The position numbers and the translations under genes were made by a program. A stretch of 5,321 nt of DNA from Deltaproteobacteria bacterium (GTDB lineage Bacteria; Desulfobacterota; Desulfobacteria; Desulfobacterales; JAFDCJ01): positions 1 to 5,321 of the forward strand of contig JAJRVC010000146.1 of assembly GCA_024277475.1 (NCBI GenBank), in the 5' to 3' direction. The notes under the pieces are model-generated. The model did not search any database, had not been told where the DNA came from, and was given only the letters and a program-made list of their open reading frames with translations. This document shows, in pieces, positions 4,239-5,321 of the stretch. How positions within the stretch are numbered: position 1 is the first letter of the stretch; each line of letters opens with the position of its first letter.

Positions 4239-5321
4239 TCTTGATACTTCCTCATTCTCTCCTCAAAGGCCTTTTTGCCGCCTTCCATAATCTCGACGAT
4301 ATTTTTTTGAATTAGGGGATAATCAATGCTGCCGGATTCCAGTTTAACTTTATTTCCTTCATACCGACAGCAGAACACTTGCTCGCATTCTCCCAATACA
4401 GGAATGTTGGGATTGTGGGTGGCGAAAATAAATTGCACCTTTTCCTTTAACTGATTGATCTCTTTGATAACATCTTCATAAATAGATTGATTATCAATAT
4501 CGTCTTCCGGTTGATCGATCATGATGAGATCGTTTTCTCTCCTCGCCAATAGAAAAACAATCAATGCTGAGGCTCTTTGTCCCAAAGAGTGGTCGGCAAT
4601 ATCTTTGCCCTTATACTTTAAAACGTAAAGATTCGGGGGTTGATAAGTAAGCAGATGACGTAAATTATTTAAAAAGGTTTCTTTGAACTTAGTAAACTGA
4701 TTTCCGATAAGAAAATCTTTCAACTTTGTTTCCGGGTTGTCCAGTTCCAGATAAATTTCGATGAAATCATTAAAATGTTTACATATGAATTCAATGTTTC
4801 TTGCTCTAACACCGGAACCTTTAATGATGTCGCTGAGATATGCAATCGCATGGCGCTTATCACCCTTATATTTTAGTTCAATAGAGATTGACAAACCTTT
4901 TGCATTGAGTTCATCTGCGGACTTCTGCAAAATTTTGAATTCCTGATGCCACAAATCTTTTAACTCATGCAAATGCTTTGTAAGAGATTTTCGCAAATCC
5001 TCCCTTTTGGCGGCTTTTTTCTGCAAATCTTGCAAGCTGGCCTTTACCAGGGTTAGTTGTTTGTTAAATTTAACAAAATCATCTGCATTCAGGTTGGGGA
5101 TATTTATGGTACGTTTGATTTCGGCAAATTCATCCTGAAGTCGGGTAATGTGTTCGTCGAGCTGTGTAATTACGTTCTGCAGCGCTTCTATATCGCTAAT
5201 TAATGTTTCACTAATATGCCCGACAGATTTTAATTTACCCAGGACGTTGCCCCAGATATTTCCGGCGTGTTCAAACAATTTTTTGTTTTCCGGGCTGCTA
5301 TAGTGAGTGTAACCTTCAAAG
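4226..5321 (-). CDS. SMC/ABC-like ATPase, C-terminal part of a TrlF/Spaf_1101 (PHP-ATPase, Ppl-like) protein; 5' end outside window
   Basis: The reading frame is open to the right edge (first visible residues FEGYTHYSSPEN), so the gene is cut by the window and only its last 364 residues are seen. Counting from the TTG codon at 5278, there is a charged helical, coiled-coil-like part (about 20-125). An ABC-type signature HSLGQRASALI follows (230-240; about 4559-4591). Then come a Walker B strand LIMIDQPEDDIDN (251-263; about 4490-4528) and an H-loop FATHNPNIPVLGE (285-297). The tail IVEIMEGGKKAFEERMRKY is typical of ATPases annotated as TrlF or Spaf_1101 family. In relatives the N-terminus carries a PHP phosphoesterase domain and Walker A, which would lie beyond the edge. 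The Ppl anti-phage protein has this PHP-ATPase plan. TTG 5278 is not a credible start, since the frame continues upstream with sensible residues. The gene ends with TAG at 4226, overlapping the AlbA_2 gene. Confidence 0.85.
   Translation of the reverse strand, partial: FEGYTHYSSPENKKLFEHAGNIWGNVLGKLKSVGHISETLISDIEALQNVITQLDEHITRLQDEFAEIKRTINIPNLNADDFVKFNKQLTLVKASLQDLQKKAAKREDLRKSLTKHLHELKDLWHQEFKILQKSADELNAKGLSISIELKYKGDKRHAIAYLSDIIKGSGVRARNIEFICKHFNDFIEIYLELDNPETKLKDFLIGNQFTKFKETFLNNLRHLLTYQPPNLYVLKYKGKDIADHSLGQRASALIVFLLARRENDLIMIDQPEDDIDNQSIYEDVIKEINQLKEKVQFIFATHNPNIPVLGECEQVFCCRYEGNKVKLESGSIDYPLIQKNIVEIMEGGKKAFEERMRKYQEWKH
4247..4253 (-). promoter_or_regulatory. Ribosome-binding site inside the upstream ATPase gene
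   Basis: GAGGAAG lies eight bases before ATG 4238 and within the last codons of the ATPase gene. This supports the 13-base gene overlap as a real translational-coupling junction. Confidence 0.6.

Noticed and set aside
5276..5278. TTG as start codon of the ATPase
   Set aside because: The frame stays open to the window edge, and the visible protein lacks the N-terminal half expected for the family, so the real start lies outside.

Overview
The window appears to come from the chromosome of a Gram-negative-type bacterium of unknown lineage. Supporting signs are Sec-type signal peptides, purine-rich Shine-Dalgarno sites, and wide intergenic stretches packed with palindromic dispersed repeats. I cannot name the taxon. 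All four convincing protein genes lie on the minus strand, so they read from right to left.

Right part (3081-5321): two overlapping genes. The upstream one is the C-terminal part of an SMC/ABC-like ATPase of the type usually fused to an N-terminal PHP phosphoesterase domain (TrlF/Spaf_1101-like, resembling the Ppl anti-phage protein). It runs off the window edge. Its stop overlaps by 13 bases the start of a complete AlbA_2/Schlafen-type gene with a GHKL-like ATP-binding C-terminal region (COG2865 type). The pair looks translationally coupled and more AT-rich than the genes to its left. It is a plausible defence or RNA/DNA-sensing module.

Middle (1351-2557): two tandem paralogous genes for phage T4 gp19-like (contractile-tail tube) proteins. 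Both begin with a clear N-terminal signal peptide, which is unexpected because tail tubes normally assemble in the cytoplasm. No sheath, baseplate or spike gene is visible. I infer an exported, repurposed tail-tube fold.

Between these two gene pairs (2558-3080) there is no gene, but a dense run of hairpins occupies 2852-3021.

Left part (1-1350): essentially non-coding. A candidate structured RNA or large terminator follows the tail-tube operon on the minus strand (1142-1271, closed by a long stem and seven U). Further left come several families of palindromic repeats (487-673, 817-870, 918-949, 1013-1044). A decayed thioredoxin-like gene (202-426) ends inside an 11-base direct repeat, which also bounds a segment folding into a branched hairpin (68-161).
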